A DNA stretch of 64,000 nucleotides from contig NZ_NQYC01000002.1 of the NCBI RefSeq assembly GCF_003600835.1, positions 190,001-254,000 on the forward strand. The letters are read 5' to 3'. The stretch's first letter is position 1. Every line of letters starts with the position of its first letter. The translations under genes and the position numbers were made by a program. The notes under the pieces are model-generated. The model worked only from the letters and a program-made list of their open reading frames with translations, did no database searches and was not told where the DNA came from. Source of the stretch: Bacillus sp. PK3_68. GTDB taxonomy: Bacteria > Bacillota > Bacilli > Bacillales > Domibacillaceae. Below are positions 27,196 to 35,717 of the stretch, in pieces.

Positions 27196-27699
27196 TTAAT
27201 CTTTTATTGCTTTAATGTCTTTTATTGAATTTGTAAAAGTTGGGTTTTCCTTTTGAATCTGATGCCCTTCTGCAATTGAGATATAATAATCTCCATTCGA
27301 TAAAGGGAAGTAATTCTGATTTTCTTGCTCTTTCTCAAAGTAGATCGTGTATTTATGATTGGCATTTGTTTTCAACTCCCAACTTCCACCTAACTCCATG
27401 ACAGCGTTGTCAGATACTCTGTTAGCAGCGAATCCCTTTTTATCTTCCAACAATTCACCTACAAAATAGTTATTCTTATCTTGTTGAGTGACTAACAGTT
27501 CTTCATCATTCATCGTTGTAACCATATCAATATTCCCGTTAATTTCCCCGCTTCGAATAAACTCTTCCAAGGCCGCTTCTTTCGAAGGAAAATAGTTTAT
27601 ATTATCTTTGCTACAAGCAGATAAAAGCAATAAACCTGTCATTAGTGAAAAAACAATTAAGCGCTTAATAGTATTACTCTCCCTTCTCTTCTTCCGCAT
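27196..27699 (-). CDS. putative lipoprotein
   Basis: 167 residues. It has a basic n-region (MRKKRRESNTIKR), a hydrophobic core and a lipobox (LLLLSAC). The mature part is a small alpha/beta domain with SKEAALEEFIRSGEI, a segment seen in several uncharacterised Bacillus lipoproteins. It is anchored on the outside of the membrane. No function assigned. It lies 80 bp upstream of the small secreted protein gene on the same strand. Confidence 0.7.
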   Translation of the reverse strand: MRKKRRESNTIKRLIVFSLMTGLLLLSACSKDNINYFPSKEAALEEFIRSGEINGNIDMVTTMNDEELLVTQQDKNNYFVGELLEDKKGFAANRVSDNAVMELGGSWELKTNANHKYTIYFEKEQENQNYFPLSNGDYYISIAEGHQIQKENPTFTNSIKDIKAIKD

Positions 27700-27817
27700 A
27701 TAATGGCCCGATTGCTGAATAACCTATCTCCATGTTAATACATACTATTACCAAATACCTTTACAATAAGTTCCCCTCTAATAAAATAAAAATATACAAG
27801 TTTATTGGAGGTTACAA

Positions 27818-28387
27818 ATGATAATCGGTTATGCTCGGGTGTCTACTACTGACCAAAATTTAGATCGGCAAATTAGTATGTTTAATGAATATGGGTGTGA
27901 AAAAATAGTTAAGGAGAAATTTACTGGTGCGGTTAAAGATCGAAAAGGTCTTCATCAACTTTTTGATGTCATCCAGAAAGGCGATACAGTTGTAGTTGAG
28001 AGCATCTCCTGTTTAGGACGTAAAACATTAGACATCCTAAACATTATTCAACAGTTAGAAGAGATGGGGGTGCAATTTATTTCTTTAAAGGAAAATATGG
28101 ATACAGGAACCTCTGCAGGTAAAGCCATGTTCCAAATGATGTGTGTCATTGCTGAATTAGAAAGAAACCTTATCGCTGAAAGAGTAAAGGAAGGACTTGA
28201 AGCAAGTAAAAGACGTGGGAAAACATTAGGTAGACCTAGGTTGGATAAAGAAAAGCTTGCTGTTGCGCTACGGATGTATGATAGTGAGGAATATTCTATA
28301 AAGGAGATAGTCTCAACAACTGGAATATCTCAAGGGTCCTTATATAGAGCAGTCAACAGAAGAAGGCTTGAAGAAATAAAAAAATAG
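27818..28387 (+). CDS. serine recombinase (resolvase/invertase family)
   Basis: 189 residues, intact. The catalytic domain starts MIIGYARVSTTDQNLDRQ with Ser9, followed by LGRKTLDIL, SAGKAMFQMMCVIAELERNLIAERV (long E helix) and a C-terminal helix-turn-helix (SIKEIVSTTGISQGSLYRAV). It is a Tn3-type resolvase or plasmid invertase. It differs in sequence from the dead resolvase at 18.8-19.4 kb. No transposase and no clear res repeats lie next to it, so its target site is unknown. GGAGG precedes the ATG. Confidence 0.93.
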   Translation: MIIGYARVSTTDQNLDRQISMFNEYGCEKIVKEKFTGAVKDRKGLHQLFDVIQKGDTVVVESISCLGRKTLDILNIIQQLEEMGVQFISLKENMDTGTSAGKAMFQMMCVIAELERNLIAERVKEGLEASKRRGKTLGRPRLDKEKLAVALRMYDSEEYSIKEIVSTTGISQGSLYRAVNRRRLEEIKK

Positions 28388-28502
28388 GGCGCTTTTTATA
28401 CGATAAAATTATAATTTTACAGGTTACATCTAAACCCAAAAATGAGAATAAGCGGAAATCGATTTATGGTATAATTAGCAAAATATTAAAGGGGATTATA
28501 GT

Positions 28503-28859
28503 ATGTCTTGGAAAGATTATAAGTATTTGCATGTATATGCCCAGCATTCCCATCATCATGAATCTTTTATTGTAGGAAATAGAGAAGCACTGATTGAGCT
28601 GCGAGCATTAATAGATAAGGCTTTGACTAATAATACATCCATGGGTAATTTCTTTCCTTCTGATGAAGAGGGATACCAGTTATATGTAGGTGTAGTAGAA
28701 AATGAAGATATGTTTAATTCATTAGAAATGCCTTACACGGAACAATTTGGTGAGCGTAATAACCATAATTATTTCATAAATTTAAAACAAGATCCAAAAG
28801 CACCTTACTCCCCAGTTATATTGTTTCCAGATGAAGATGAAGACGAAAAAGAAGAGTGA
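28503..28859 (+). CDS. hypothetical protein, possible immunity protein
   Basis: 118 residues, acidic with a DEDEDEKEE tail and an aromatic N-terminus (WKDYKYLHVYAQHSHHHESFIVG). AAGGGGATTATAGT precedes the ATG, and a strong terminator overlaps the stop. The family is not recognised. Its position opposite a toxin-tip fragment (28992-29321) suggests, but does not show, an immunity role. Confidence 0.5.
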   Translation: MSWKDYKYLHVYAQHSHHHESFIVGNREALIELRALIDKALTNNTSMGNFFPSDEEGYQLYVGVVENEDMFNSLEMPYTEQFGERNNHNYFINLKQDPKAPYSPVILFPDEDEDEKEE

Positions 28860-28876
28860 TAGAACACTCTTCTTTT
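28846..28876 (+). terminator. terminator overlapping the hypothetical gene's end
   Basis: AAAAAGAAGAGTG, a 6-nt loop and CACTCTTCTTTT followed by ATTTTT. The left arm encodes the last residues KEE. Confidence 0.85.
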
Positions 28877-28991
28877 ATTTTTAATACAATATGGTGCCAG
28901 TATCTGGCTTATATTTTGATGGGACAATGGCACGTAATGAATAATGGTATTTCATTTTAGTAGCAGTGTCCCCAATGTGGTAATGCCAATA

Positions 28992-29321
28992 TCAGTCCTG
29001 TGAACCTGGTTTCAATGGAATTGTGCCGTTGTCAATTCTAAATACCATTTGTTTTGTTGGCTTATGCTGAATTTTGAGCAAAGATGTGATTTTACCTTTA
29101 CTATTTTTAGCATTCCAAATTAATTTATAATTTTTCCCTGCGGATTTTAATTTATTTTTAAGATACTTAGATGCTATTTTTGTACCTTGTTTCACAATAG
29201 TTTGTAAAGCGACTCTAGCTGTAGCAGCAATAGGGACAAGGATTGGTGCGATAAAAGGTTGAATTTCGCCTTGATTAAGTTTTGCTTCATATTGTGCAAA
29301 CTCTTTAAAGGTATGGGTGTA
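28992..29321 (-). pseudogene. C-terminal fragment of a polymorphic-toxin-like protein
   Basis: Open frame without start from 29321: YTHTFKEFAQYEAKLNQGEIQ...FIAPILVPIAATARVALQTIV...LIWNAKNSKGKITSLLKIQHKPTKQMVFRIDNGTIPLKPGSQD. A helical hydrophobic spacer followed by a compact basic domain is typical of the tail of LXG/SAR2788-type toxins. A 67-residue frame starts at an internal GTG (29195) but has no ribosome binding site. The N-terminal part is lost. Confidence 0.5.
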
Positions 29322-29375
29322 TTAATGGATATAAAAACATCATGTGGTTTAAGGGTTTAGGAATATTATAGAAAA

Positions 29376-29916
29376 ATGTTCAGGTACTATTCAATAATTG
29401 GCGCAAATGTTGTTTATTTTTTTCTAATCATTAGCAGTATCTTTATATATTATTTTAATTTATTTCTTCAGTGGATACCTCCTCAAATATCTGTTGAAGT
29501 AATCTTATCATTATTTGTAACCTACTTTTTAAAACAGACAAAAGTCCATACTTTTGTTAAAAGGGCAGATATAATCTTTTTGTTGCCATTAGAAAGGGAA
29601 TTAAAGCCGTATTTTATTAAATCACTTATATATAGTTTTGTTATTGATGCTATTAAATTGGTAAGTTTCGTAACTGTTTTTTTATCCCTATTTTTGCACA
29701 CAGCTAATATTAATTCTTCTCTTTCTTTTTTTTATAGTGGGGATTGCTGCTTATAACATTTTAATGAAGTGGACTAAACAATGGTTAAAGAACCATGTAC
29801 AATTTGTGTTACATAGGTTAAATAGGGTTTTTTCAATATATTTAATGTGTTACTTTTTGTTTAATAATGACTGGATTTTTGAGCTTGTTTTAATAAGTAT
29901 AAACTTCATCTATTAA
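29376..29916 (+). pseudogene. EcsB-like ABC transporter permease, truncated and frameshifted
   Basis: The first 120 residues contain the EcsB-type block TFVKRADIIFLLPLERELKPYFIKSLIYSF, which matches the N-terminal part of EcsB permeases. At the T8 run 29726-29733 the frame breaks. With one base fewer it continues FIVGIAAYNILMKWTKQWLKNHVQFVLHRLNRV to a stop at 29916. Even joined it would be under half of the roughly 400 residues of EcsB, and no EcsA ATPase is adjacent. It is a remnant of a second ecs locus or a bacteriocin-exporter relative. Confidence 0.7.
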
Positions 29917-29937
29917 GTATAATTACACTTATACATA

Positions 29938-29977
29938 AATAAACAAGTATACTTTTACACTTGCATACTTGTTTATT
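29938..29977. terminator. inverted repeat, probable bidirectional terminator
   Basis: AATAAACAAGTAT and ATACTTGTTTATT, a perfect 13-bp stem around a 14-nt loop, between the EcsB remnant and the LysR gene end. Confidence 0.65.
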
Positions 29978-30239
29978 TGTATTATTATTTATCTTTTCAT
30001 CATAGCTTTGAACTTTTCCTCCCAGCTGCTTAGGCATACAGAAATGGTTTTTTAATCGAAAAACATTCTGAAAACTGGATTTAATTATAAAAAGACCGGG
30101 TATCCATATGGGGTTTCGATAGTTTCCATTGAGATGCCCGGTGTTTAGTTTTGAAAAATTTTTGGAATCTGACAATTAATTCAGTTTTGTAAGGAATTCT
30201 CACGCTTTAATGGCTGTTATAAAAACGACGAACCGATTA

Positions 30240-31127
30240 TCAAAATAAATCAAGTAAAACATCCTTGAAATTTTGTGCAGCTTTAGACATATATTGATTT
30301 TCTAACCAAATCAGTGCGGTATCAGAATTTATTTCTGGAATAATCTCTGCACACCATAACGACTCCTTTGACATTAATTGCACAGCTATTTTAGGAACGA
30401 TTGCAACCCCGATTCCCGAATCTGCTAATTTCATCAACGTCGTTACATCTGGACTTTCGCAAACAATTTTTGGATTAAACCCGTAGATGTTGCACATCTC
30501 AACAAATTTATGAAAAACACTATAATCTCCCCGGCCGTGGAGTATCAAAAGAGGCTGGTTTTCCAATTTTTCTATTGAAATTGTTTTCCCCTTAGAAATA
30601 TTCCAATCAGCCGGTTGAATAGCTACAAGTGGATCTGACTGCAACGGATAGATAGAAATGTTATTTATATTTTGAGACTGCAAAGGTAATCTTACGATTC
30701 CAAGTTCAATTTCTTTACTTTGCAGAAGATCCTCTACTCTGCGGGAATCTTCCTCAAATAGTTGAAAAGAAACGTCAGGATACTTTTCTTGGAAAAATTT
30801 CAACGCCGGAGGTAGGTAAGGTACACAAGACATGACTGTACCAATAGATAGTTTTCCCCTAATACCTTCTTGCTCCTCCCTTACTTCTGTTACCATTTCA
30901 TTAATAGAATTTAATACCTCTTTGGCTCTTTTATAAAAAGTCGCCCCTTCAGGTGTTAATTCAAATTCCCCTTTATCTCGTTTAATTAACATTACACCTA
31001 GTTCTTTTTCTAAAGACTTCAATTGCATACTTAGAGGAGGTTGGGCAATATGTAAACGCTTTGCAGCACGTGTGATTTGTCCTTCTTCAGCAATTGTTAC
31101 AAAATAGACAAGCTTCTTTAAATCCAT
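30240..31127 (-). CDS. LysR family transcriptional regulator
   Basis: 295 residues. N-terminal winged helix (MDLKKLVYFVTIAEEGQITRAAKRLHIAQPPLSMQLKSLEKELG) and a type 2 periplasmic-binding-like effector domain. It is divergent from the ubiD/ubiX pair with 137 bp between starts, the standard arrangement in which LysR proteins activate the neighbouring operon on sensing its aromatic acid substrate, as BsdA does for bsdBC in Bacillus subtilis. Confidence 0.93.
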   Translation of the reverse strand: MDLKKLVYFVTIAEEGQITRAAKRLHIAQPPLSMQLKSLEKELGVMLIKRDKGEFELTPEGATFYKRAKEVLNSINEMVTEVREEQEGIRGKLSIGTVMSCVPYLPPALKFFQEKYPDVSFQLFEEDSRRVEDLLQSKEIELGIVRLPLQSQNINNISIYPLQSDPLVAIQPADWNISKGKTISIEKLENQPLLILHGRGDYSVFHKFVEMCNIYGFNPKIVCESPDVTTLMKLADSGIGVAIVPKIAVQLMSKESLWCAEIIPEINSDTALIWLENQYMSKAAQNFKDVLLDLF

Positions 31128-31264
31128 AATTTAACATCCTTTTTAGTTATATATTTTTTATATGCGCACCTATCATTATATATATTTTACATACATTTAT
31201 GCCTCACATTAAAATAAATAAGTAAAGATAATGAGGTGAAAGTTATTGAAGGAGGATAATATAT
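31128..31264. promoter_or_regulatory. divergent LysR-ubiD control region
   Basis: 137 bp, very AT-rich, with repeated ATATAT blocks and a TTTACAT-ACATTTATG stretch (31188-31204) of the T-N11-A type that could be a LysR site. No single operator can be fixed by eye. GAAGGAGG precedes the ubiD ATG. Confidence 0.4.
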
Positions 31265-32734
31265 ATGAAACCAATTAAAAGTTTTCGCGAGTATGTGCAA
31301 ACTTTGAAGGAATACAGCGAAGTAGTTGCTATTAGTCAAGAGGTAGATTGGAATTTAGAAATGAGTGCTATCATTCGTCGAGCTTATGAACTCCCTTCCC
31401 CAGCTCCACTCTTTAAATCCGTAAAAGATAGTACCTCTGGATTTGAAGTGTTAGGAGCACCAGTAGGATTGAGCCCCAATAAGGAACATCCATTTATACG
31501 AGTGGCCCTCTCGCTCGGGTTACCAATAGATACCCCAGCTCCGGAGTTAGTCGAAGCATGGTCTCATCTTCCCGACGTTAACCCTATTTCCCCTCGTTTA
31601 GTTACAGATGGTGAGTGCAAGGAAAACAAATTGTTTAATGATGAGATTGACCTTGCTAAATTACCTGTACCATATCTGCATGTTGGAGATGGAGGACGTT
31701 ACATTAATACTTACGGTATTCTTATCGTCCGTACACCTGATGGATCTTGGGTGAACTGGTCCATTTCACGTGTTATGCTCGAGGGACCTCATACAATGGC
31801 TGGTGTTGTTATCGCATCTCAGCATCTCGGGAAAATATACGAAGAATGGAAAGCAATAGGAAAGGAGATGCCGTTTGCCTTATGTCTAGGTGTAGATCCT
31901 GGCATTGCGATGATAGCAGGTTATCCGCTTCCTGATAATGTGAATGAAGGTGAAATGATTGGAGGGTGGTATGGTGAACCAATCGATGTTGTCAAATGCG
32001 AGACCAGTGATTTAGAGGTACCTGCTTCAAGTGAGATTGTGATTGAAGGAACCGCCTCCCTAGAAGAGATGATTCCAGAAGGTCCAATGGGTGAATATGC
32101 TGGCTATACATGGGTTGGTCATAAAAAACCAGTACCACGCTTTCACGTGACAGCCATGACACATCGAAATAATCCAATCATGCCAGTATGTGTAGCCGGT
32201 ATTCCACCGGAAGAAAATCATACCAATTGGGGCGTGGCTATTGCAGCAAGCATTCAACATGCGCTGCGAAAAAAAGGATTACCTATTAAAGAATGCTTTA
32301 TTCCATTAGAATCAGCTGTACATTGGCTTGTTGTCACTGTAGATAGCCGTCAACAAAGAGATGATAATGAAAAGCTGGCTCATGAAATTGGCGAAACCGT
32401 GTTTGCTACTAGAGGTGGTTCTTACGTCCCTAAAGTAATTGTTGTAGATGACGATATTGATCCAAGTGACATTAATCAAGTCGTGTGGGCTATGGCCACC
32501 CGCCATCATCCGGATAAAAGAAAAGCTATGCTTAACCAAAATGTCTTACCTCTTGTTGCCTACCTAGATGAAAAAGAAAAGAAAGAAGCACTTACCACAA
32601 AGGTAATTTATAACTGTTTATTGCCTTTAAACAAGTGGTCTGAGGATAAGAGACCCCTTGAAGCATCGTTTAGGAGTTATCCTGAAGATTTACGTAATCA
32701 TATTATTAAAAACTGGAAAGAATACGGGTTTTGA
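31265..32734 (+). CDS. UbiD family decarboxylase, Fdc1-like
   Basis: 489 residues. The sequence follows the fungal ferulic/cinnamic acid decarboxylase (Fdc1) and pyrrole-2-carboxylate decarboxylase branch rather than classical BsdC: GGRYINTYGILIVRTPDGSWVNWSISR, PATSEIVLEG-like PASSEIVIEGTASLEEMIPEGPMGEYAGY (with the conserved prFMN-site Glu residues) and C-terminal SYPEDLRNHIIKNW. Family members reversibly decarboxylate unsaturated or aromatic acids with prenylated FMN and a divalent metal plus potassium. The substrate is unknown: cinnamates, phenolic or heteroaromatic acids are candidates. It is followed by its cofactor supplier ubiX and preceded by a divergent LysR gene. Confidence 0.9.
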   Translation: MKPIKSFREYVQTLKEYSEVVAISQEVDWNLEMSAIIRRAYELPSPAPLFKSVKDSTSGFEVLGAPVGLSPNKEHPFIRVALSLGLPIDTPAPELVEAWSHLPDVNPISPRLVTDGECKENKLFNDEIDLAKLPVPYLHVGDGGRYINTYGILIVRTPDGSWVNWSISRVMLEGPHTMAGVVIASQHLGKIYEEWKAIGKEMPFALCLGVDPGIAMIAGYPLPDNVNEGEMIGGWYGEPIDVVKCETSDLEVPASSEIVIEGTASLEEMIPEGPMGEYAGYTWVGHKKPVPRFHVTAMTHRNNPIMPVCVAGIPPEENHTNWGVAIAASIQHALRKKGLPIKECFIPLESAVHWLVVTVDSRQQRDDNEKLAHEIGETVFATRGGSYVPKVIVVDDDIDPSDINQVVWAMATRHHPDKRKAMLNQNVLPLVAYLDEKEKKEALTTKVIYNCLLPLNKWSEDKRPLEASFRSYPEDLRNHIIKNWKEYGF

Positions 32735-32812
32735 TTCCGTTTTACAGTAAAGAATTATCACTTCATAGGGTTTAGAAATTCTTTATAATAAGTGTTAGAA
32801 GGGATAAATAAG

Positions 32813-33388
32813 ATGAAAATAATTTTAGCAATGACTGGAGCCACGGGAGCCATGTTTGGTGTTCGTCTTTTACAGCTTCTTAAAGGGGCGGGCATTGAGA
32901 CGCATCTCGTTATGTCTTCATGGGCAGCTGTAACCATACAAGATGAAACTCCTTATACGGCGAAAGAGGTTTCAGATCTGGCAGATTACTCGTATTCAAA
33001 TAAAGATTTAGCGGCCAAAATTTCCAGCGGTTCGTTTCAAGTAGATGGAATGATTGTTGCTCCCTGTACAATGAAAACATTAGCCTCCATTCGTGTAGGT
33101 CTTGGTGATAATTTAATTACTCGCGCTGCAGATGTCATGTTAAAAGAACGCAAAAAGTTGGTATTGGTTCCACGGGAAACACCGTTCAACGATATACATC
33201 TTGAGAATATGTTGACTTTGTCGCGTATGGGAACCGTTATACTCCCTCCGATGCCAGCGTTTTATAATCATCCTGAGTCCCTGGATGACATATTTAACCA
33301 TATCGCATTTCGAACACTAGATCAGTTCAACATACATCTGCCTGAAGCGGAAGAAAAACGCTGGAATGGACTTCTACAAAGAAAATAA
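32813..33388 (+). CDS. ubiX: UbiX family flavin prenyltransferase
   Basis: 191 residues from ATG 32813. The frame is open upstream to GTG 32792, but the ribosome binding site AGAAGGG lies inside that extension, which decides for the later start. Motifs: MTGATGAMFGVRLLQLL (FMN-binding N-terminus), VAPCTMKTLASIRVGLGDNLITRAADVMLKERK, and LVLVPRETPFNDIHLENML, all diagnostic of UbiX/Pad1. It prenylates reduced FMN with dimethylallyl phosphate to make the cofactor for the upstream UbiD enzyme. Gene order ubiD-ubiX is the reverse of Bacillus subtilis bsdB-bsdC. Confidence 0.95.
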   Translation: MKIILAMTGATGAMFGVRLLQLLKGAGIETHLVMSSWAAVTIQDETPYTAKEVSDLADYSYSNKDLAAKISSGSFQVDGMIVAPCTMKTLASIRVGLGDNLITRAADVMLKERKKLVLVPRETPFNDIHLENMLTLSRMGTVILPPMPAFYNHPESLDDIFNHIAFRTLDQFNIHLPEAEEKRWNGLLQRK

Positions 33389-33500
33389 AGAAGTAAAACT
33401 TTAGAAACGCATAAAGAAAATTGATAGAATCAAATTCTTGTAGCTTTGTAAAAAATTTTGTTCAACATCACTTTTTCAGGCCTTAATTTACTGCAAACAA

Positions 33501-33542
33501 AAGAAGCCATTTTGAATAAAGAATTGACTAAAATGGCTTCTT
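33501..33542 (+). terminator. probable terminator of the ubiD-ubiX operon
   Basis: AAGAAGCCATTTT and AAAATGGCTTCTT form a 13-bp perfect stem with a 16-nt loop, about 110 bp downstream of ubiX. A weak open frame (33458-33688) runs through it and is not considered real. Confidence 0.6.
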
Positions 33543-33836
33543 ATCCAGCAGAATCAAATTTAGTTTTTACAAAAAATTTTTCTATGGTTGACTACTTAGT
33601 AGTATTTAAAGTCGGAGATATCGATATTTTAATCATCTATGAAGTATTTACGAAGAGCAAGTTTGCAAAACTCCATGGATTCAACTGATGAAAGTATACA
33701 TCCCAAGAGAAGTGGGACTATGCTTCTGGTACTCCCTCTTATTATTTTTGTACATATAACGTTTATGCTGCCTAGAAATTCGTATTAACAACAAATAAGT
33801 ATTGTTGAACATTCTTTATAATCGATATATAAAGAT

Positions 33837-34200
33837 TCAATAATCTCCTTCTAACCGATTCGTTGGCTGCATCATATTTTCACTAAATCCGACAGAAAGC
33901 TCACCGACACTAATAAACTCTTCTTCTTTAATATTCACCACTTACAACTTCTCCTCACGCATATTATCTAGCACGGTCCGACATGCCGTACATAATGAGC
34001 TCGTCTGACAATTTCTCTTGCTTTTTTTCTCAAATGCTTGAATGGCATCAGATAACGTATTAATGCTACTTTCAATATAAAAAAGACACGCCATCAACAA
34101 ATTGATTTCCATGCATATCTATTACATAAATACCTGGCAGGACCATTTATCTGCTGCTCTTTCAGTAGAGTTGTGGGATGAAGGCAATGTTTTTTATCCC
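33837..34200 (-). pseudogene. decayed coding remnant with small tandem frames
   Basis: In the 1.1-kb gap between ubiX and the M42 peptidase gene the minus strand keeps coding-like pieces in shifting frames: VLPGIYVIDMHGNQFVDGVS, then SINTLSDAIQAFEKKSKRNC...LCTACRTVLDNMREEKL-stop, then a 37-residue frame (33951-33837, GTG, behind GAGGAG) VVNIKEEEFISVGELSVGFS. The Cys pattern C...C..C is notable but the family is not recognised. The remaining parts of the gap (33543-33836 and 34201-34514) show nothing. Confidence 0.35.
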
Positions 34201-34514
34201 ACTCTATTAAGCGTTCAGCGGTTACCTTGTCTTTTGTATTGTTATTATAACTCCCTCCTGCGAAGCAGTTTTTAGATTTTGAAAAATCACTATGAAATAT
34301 ATATTAAAATAAATCCCTCACTGCATTCTGACAAAATGATAGGATTTTCTTACAGATTGGTCATTTGCAAGAGAAAAATCAAAATTTTTTGAAAGAACAA
34401 ATACGTAAGCACCTTGGCCTTCCCTGACAAGCAAATGTTCTTCCACCTATCCAACTCCATAAGCAATGTTATCCAAACTGCGAACATTTTATAGTTCGCT
34501 AAATAACAAAAAAG

Positions 34515-34540
34515 GCCCATTCACTTAAAGTGAATGGTAC
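34515..34540 (-). terminator. terminator at the end of the malonate/peptidase cluster
   Basis: ACCATTCACTT and AAGTGAATGGG on the minus strand, followed by CCTTTTTTG, 8 bp past the stop of the M42 gene. This is the only strong terminator found downstream of the leftward cluster starting at 45.4 kb. Confidence 0.85.
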
Positions 34541-34547
34541 CCAAAAG

Positions 34548-35693
34548 TTAGATAAAACTTAAATCTTTTGTTCCATTGTCTGTTACAATTCCTTTTACGA
34601 TTTTCAAAACCCCTTCGGCGTCATTTAGGTTAACCAGTTCAACCGGAGAATGGGAATATCTGCGCGGTGTGGAGACAATGCCAACAGGTATCCCTTTATT
34701 CGTTGAACCTAAACTAGCTGCATCAGTTGTGTACGCATCTCCAATTAACGTGATCATTTGCAAGGATATATTTTCTTTTGCTGCTTGTTCTTCAATCATT
34801 TCTCTTACTTTAGGATGAATGTAGTTAAATGTCATTGTTCCTCTTACCCCGTCCGCAACAGGACAAGCAGGGCCTTTTCCGAGATAGACCGGAAGTGATA
34901 TTTCTGTATCTATGTCAGGTGTATCTCCAGCTGGAATTGTGTCTAAAACGATGGCATAATCAGGTTCGATCGCACTCCCTACCATCATAGCTCCCCGGAG
35001 ACCTACCTCCTCTTGAACAGTAACAACACCATACAAAGTTCCAGCAAATTCAATACCTTGTAATTCTTTAAATAATTCAATTAATATGGCACAATGGATT
35101 CGATTATCTACTGATTTTGTAGACACAAGATCTTTATTGTCCATTTCCATAAAATCACTTTGGAACACAATCGGGTCTCCGATTTTTATTCCCATATTTT
35201 CTACTTCTGTTCGAGAAGAAGCTCCCATATCAATGTAGCATTCACGGGTTGTTTTTACGCGTTTGCTCTCTTCAGGAGTTTGCATATGCCCAGCTTTAAT
35301 TCCAATAATGCCCGGCAGTTTTCTTGCTGTAATCCAGACTTTTCTTCCTAACAATAACTGGTCAGAAACGCCTCCAACTTTATCAAACATAATAAACCCA
35401 TTAGGCAATATATTTTTCACACAAAATCCCACTTCATCCGAATGGCTTGAAACCATCAATTTAGGCCCCGGCGCTGTTCCTTTTTTGATCGCAATCACGT
35501 TGCCATTGTGGTCAACCTTTACTTCATCCGCATACGGCAGCAATTTTTCTTTCATATATTTAACAACCTCTTGTTCTGTACCAGAAACGCCTACTAATCC
35601 TGTTAAGTCTCTTAATAACTCTTTAATTCTTTCTTTCGCCGCATTTGTACTTATCAATGAATCACTCACTCTTTCTTCAATTATATTTCCCAT
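34548..35693 (-). CDS. M42 family metallopeptidase
   Basis: 381 residues. Metal ligands are visible in VSSHSDEVGFCV (His-Asp), the general-base pair in VTVQEEVGLRG (Glu-Glu) and VLDTIPAGDTPD (Asp), plus the late His in RRYSHSPVELV. The family (YsdC, FrvX, TET) consists of cytoplasmic di-zinc or di-cobalt aminopeptidases, often dodecameric. It is the last gene of the leftward cluster, 24 bp behind the M20 gene, so the two are probably translated from one message and act on the same peptide-like substrate. Confidence 0.92.
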   Translation of the reverse strand: MGNIIEERVSDSLISTNAAKERIKELLRDLTGLVGVSGTEQEVVKYMKEKLLPYADEVKVDHNGNVIAIKKGTAPGPKLMVSSHSDEVGFCVKNILPNGFIMFDKVGGVSDQLLLGRKVWITARKLPGIIGIKAGHMQTPEESKRVKTTRECYIDMGASSRTEVENMGIKIGDPIVFQSDFMEMDNKDLVSTKSVDNRIHCAILIELFKELQGIEFAGTLYGVVTVQEEVGLRGAMMVGSAIEPDYAIVLDTIPAGDTPDIDTEISLPVYLGKGPACPVADGVRGTMTFNYIHPKVREMIEEQAAKENISLQMITLIGDAYTTDAASLGSTNKGIPVGIVSTPRRYSHSPVELVNLNDAEGVLKIVKGIVTDNGTKDLSFI

Positions 35694-35717
35694 TCAAAGC
35701 TCCCCCTTTTATTAATC

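Noticed and set aside
29906-30175. An 89-codon leftward frame between the EcsB remnant and the LysR gene
   Set aside because: It runs through the inverted repeat at 29938-29977, lacks a ribosome binding site and has no recognisable motif.
31265-33388. Ubiquinone or menaquinone biosynthesis role for UbiD/UbiX
   Set aside because: The UbiD protein follows the Fdc1-like branch and has a dedicated divergent LysR regulator, which points to catabolism or detoxification of aromatic acids; Bacillaceae do not make ubiquinone.
33458-33688. A 76-codon frame behind ubiX
   Set aside because: It starts at a TTG without ribosome binding site and reads straight through the inverted repeat at 33501-33542; no family resemblance.
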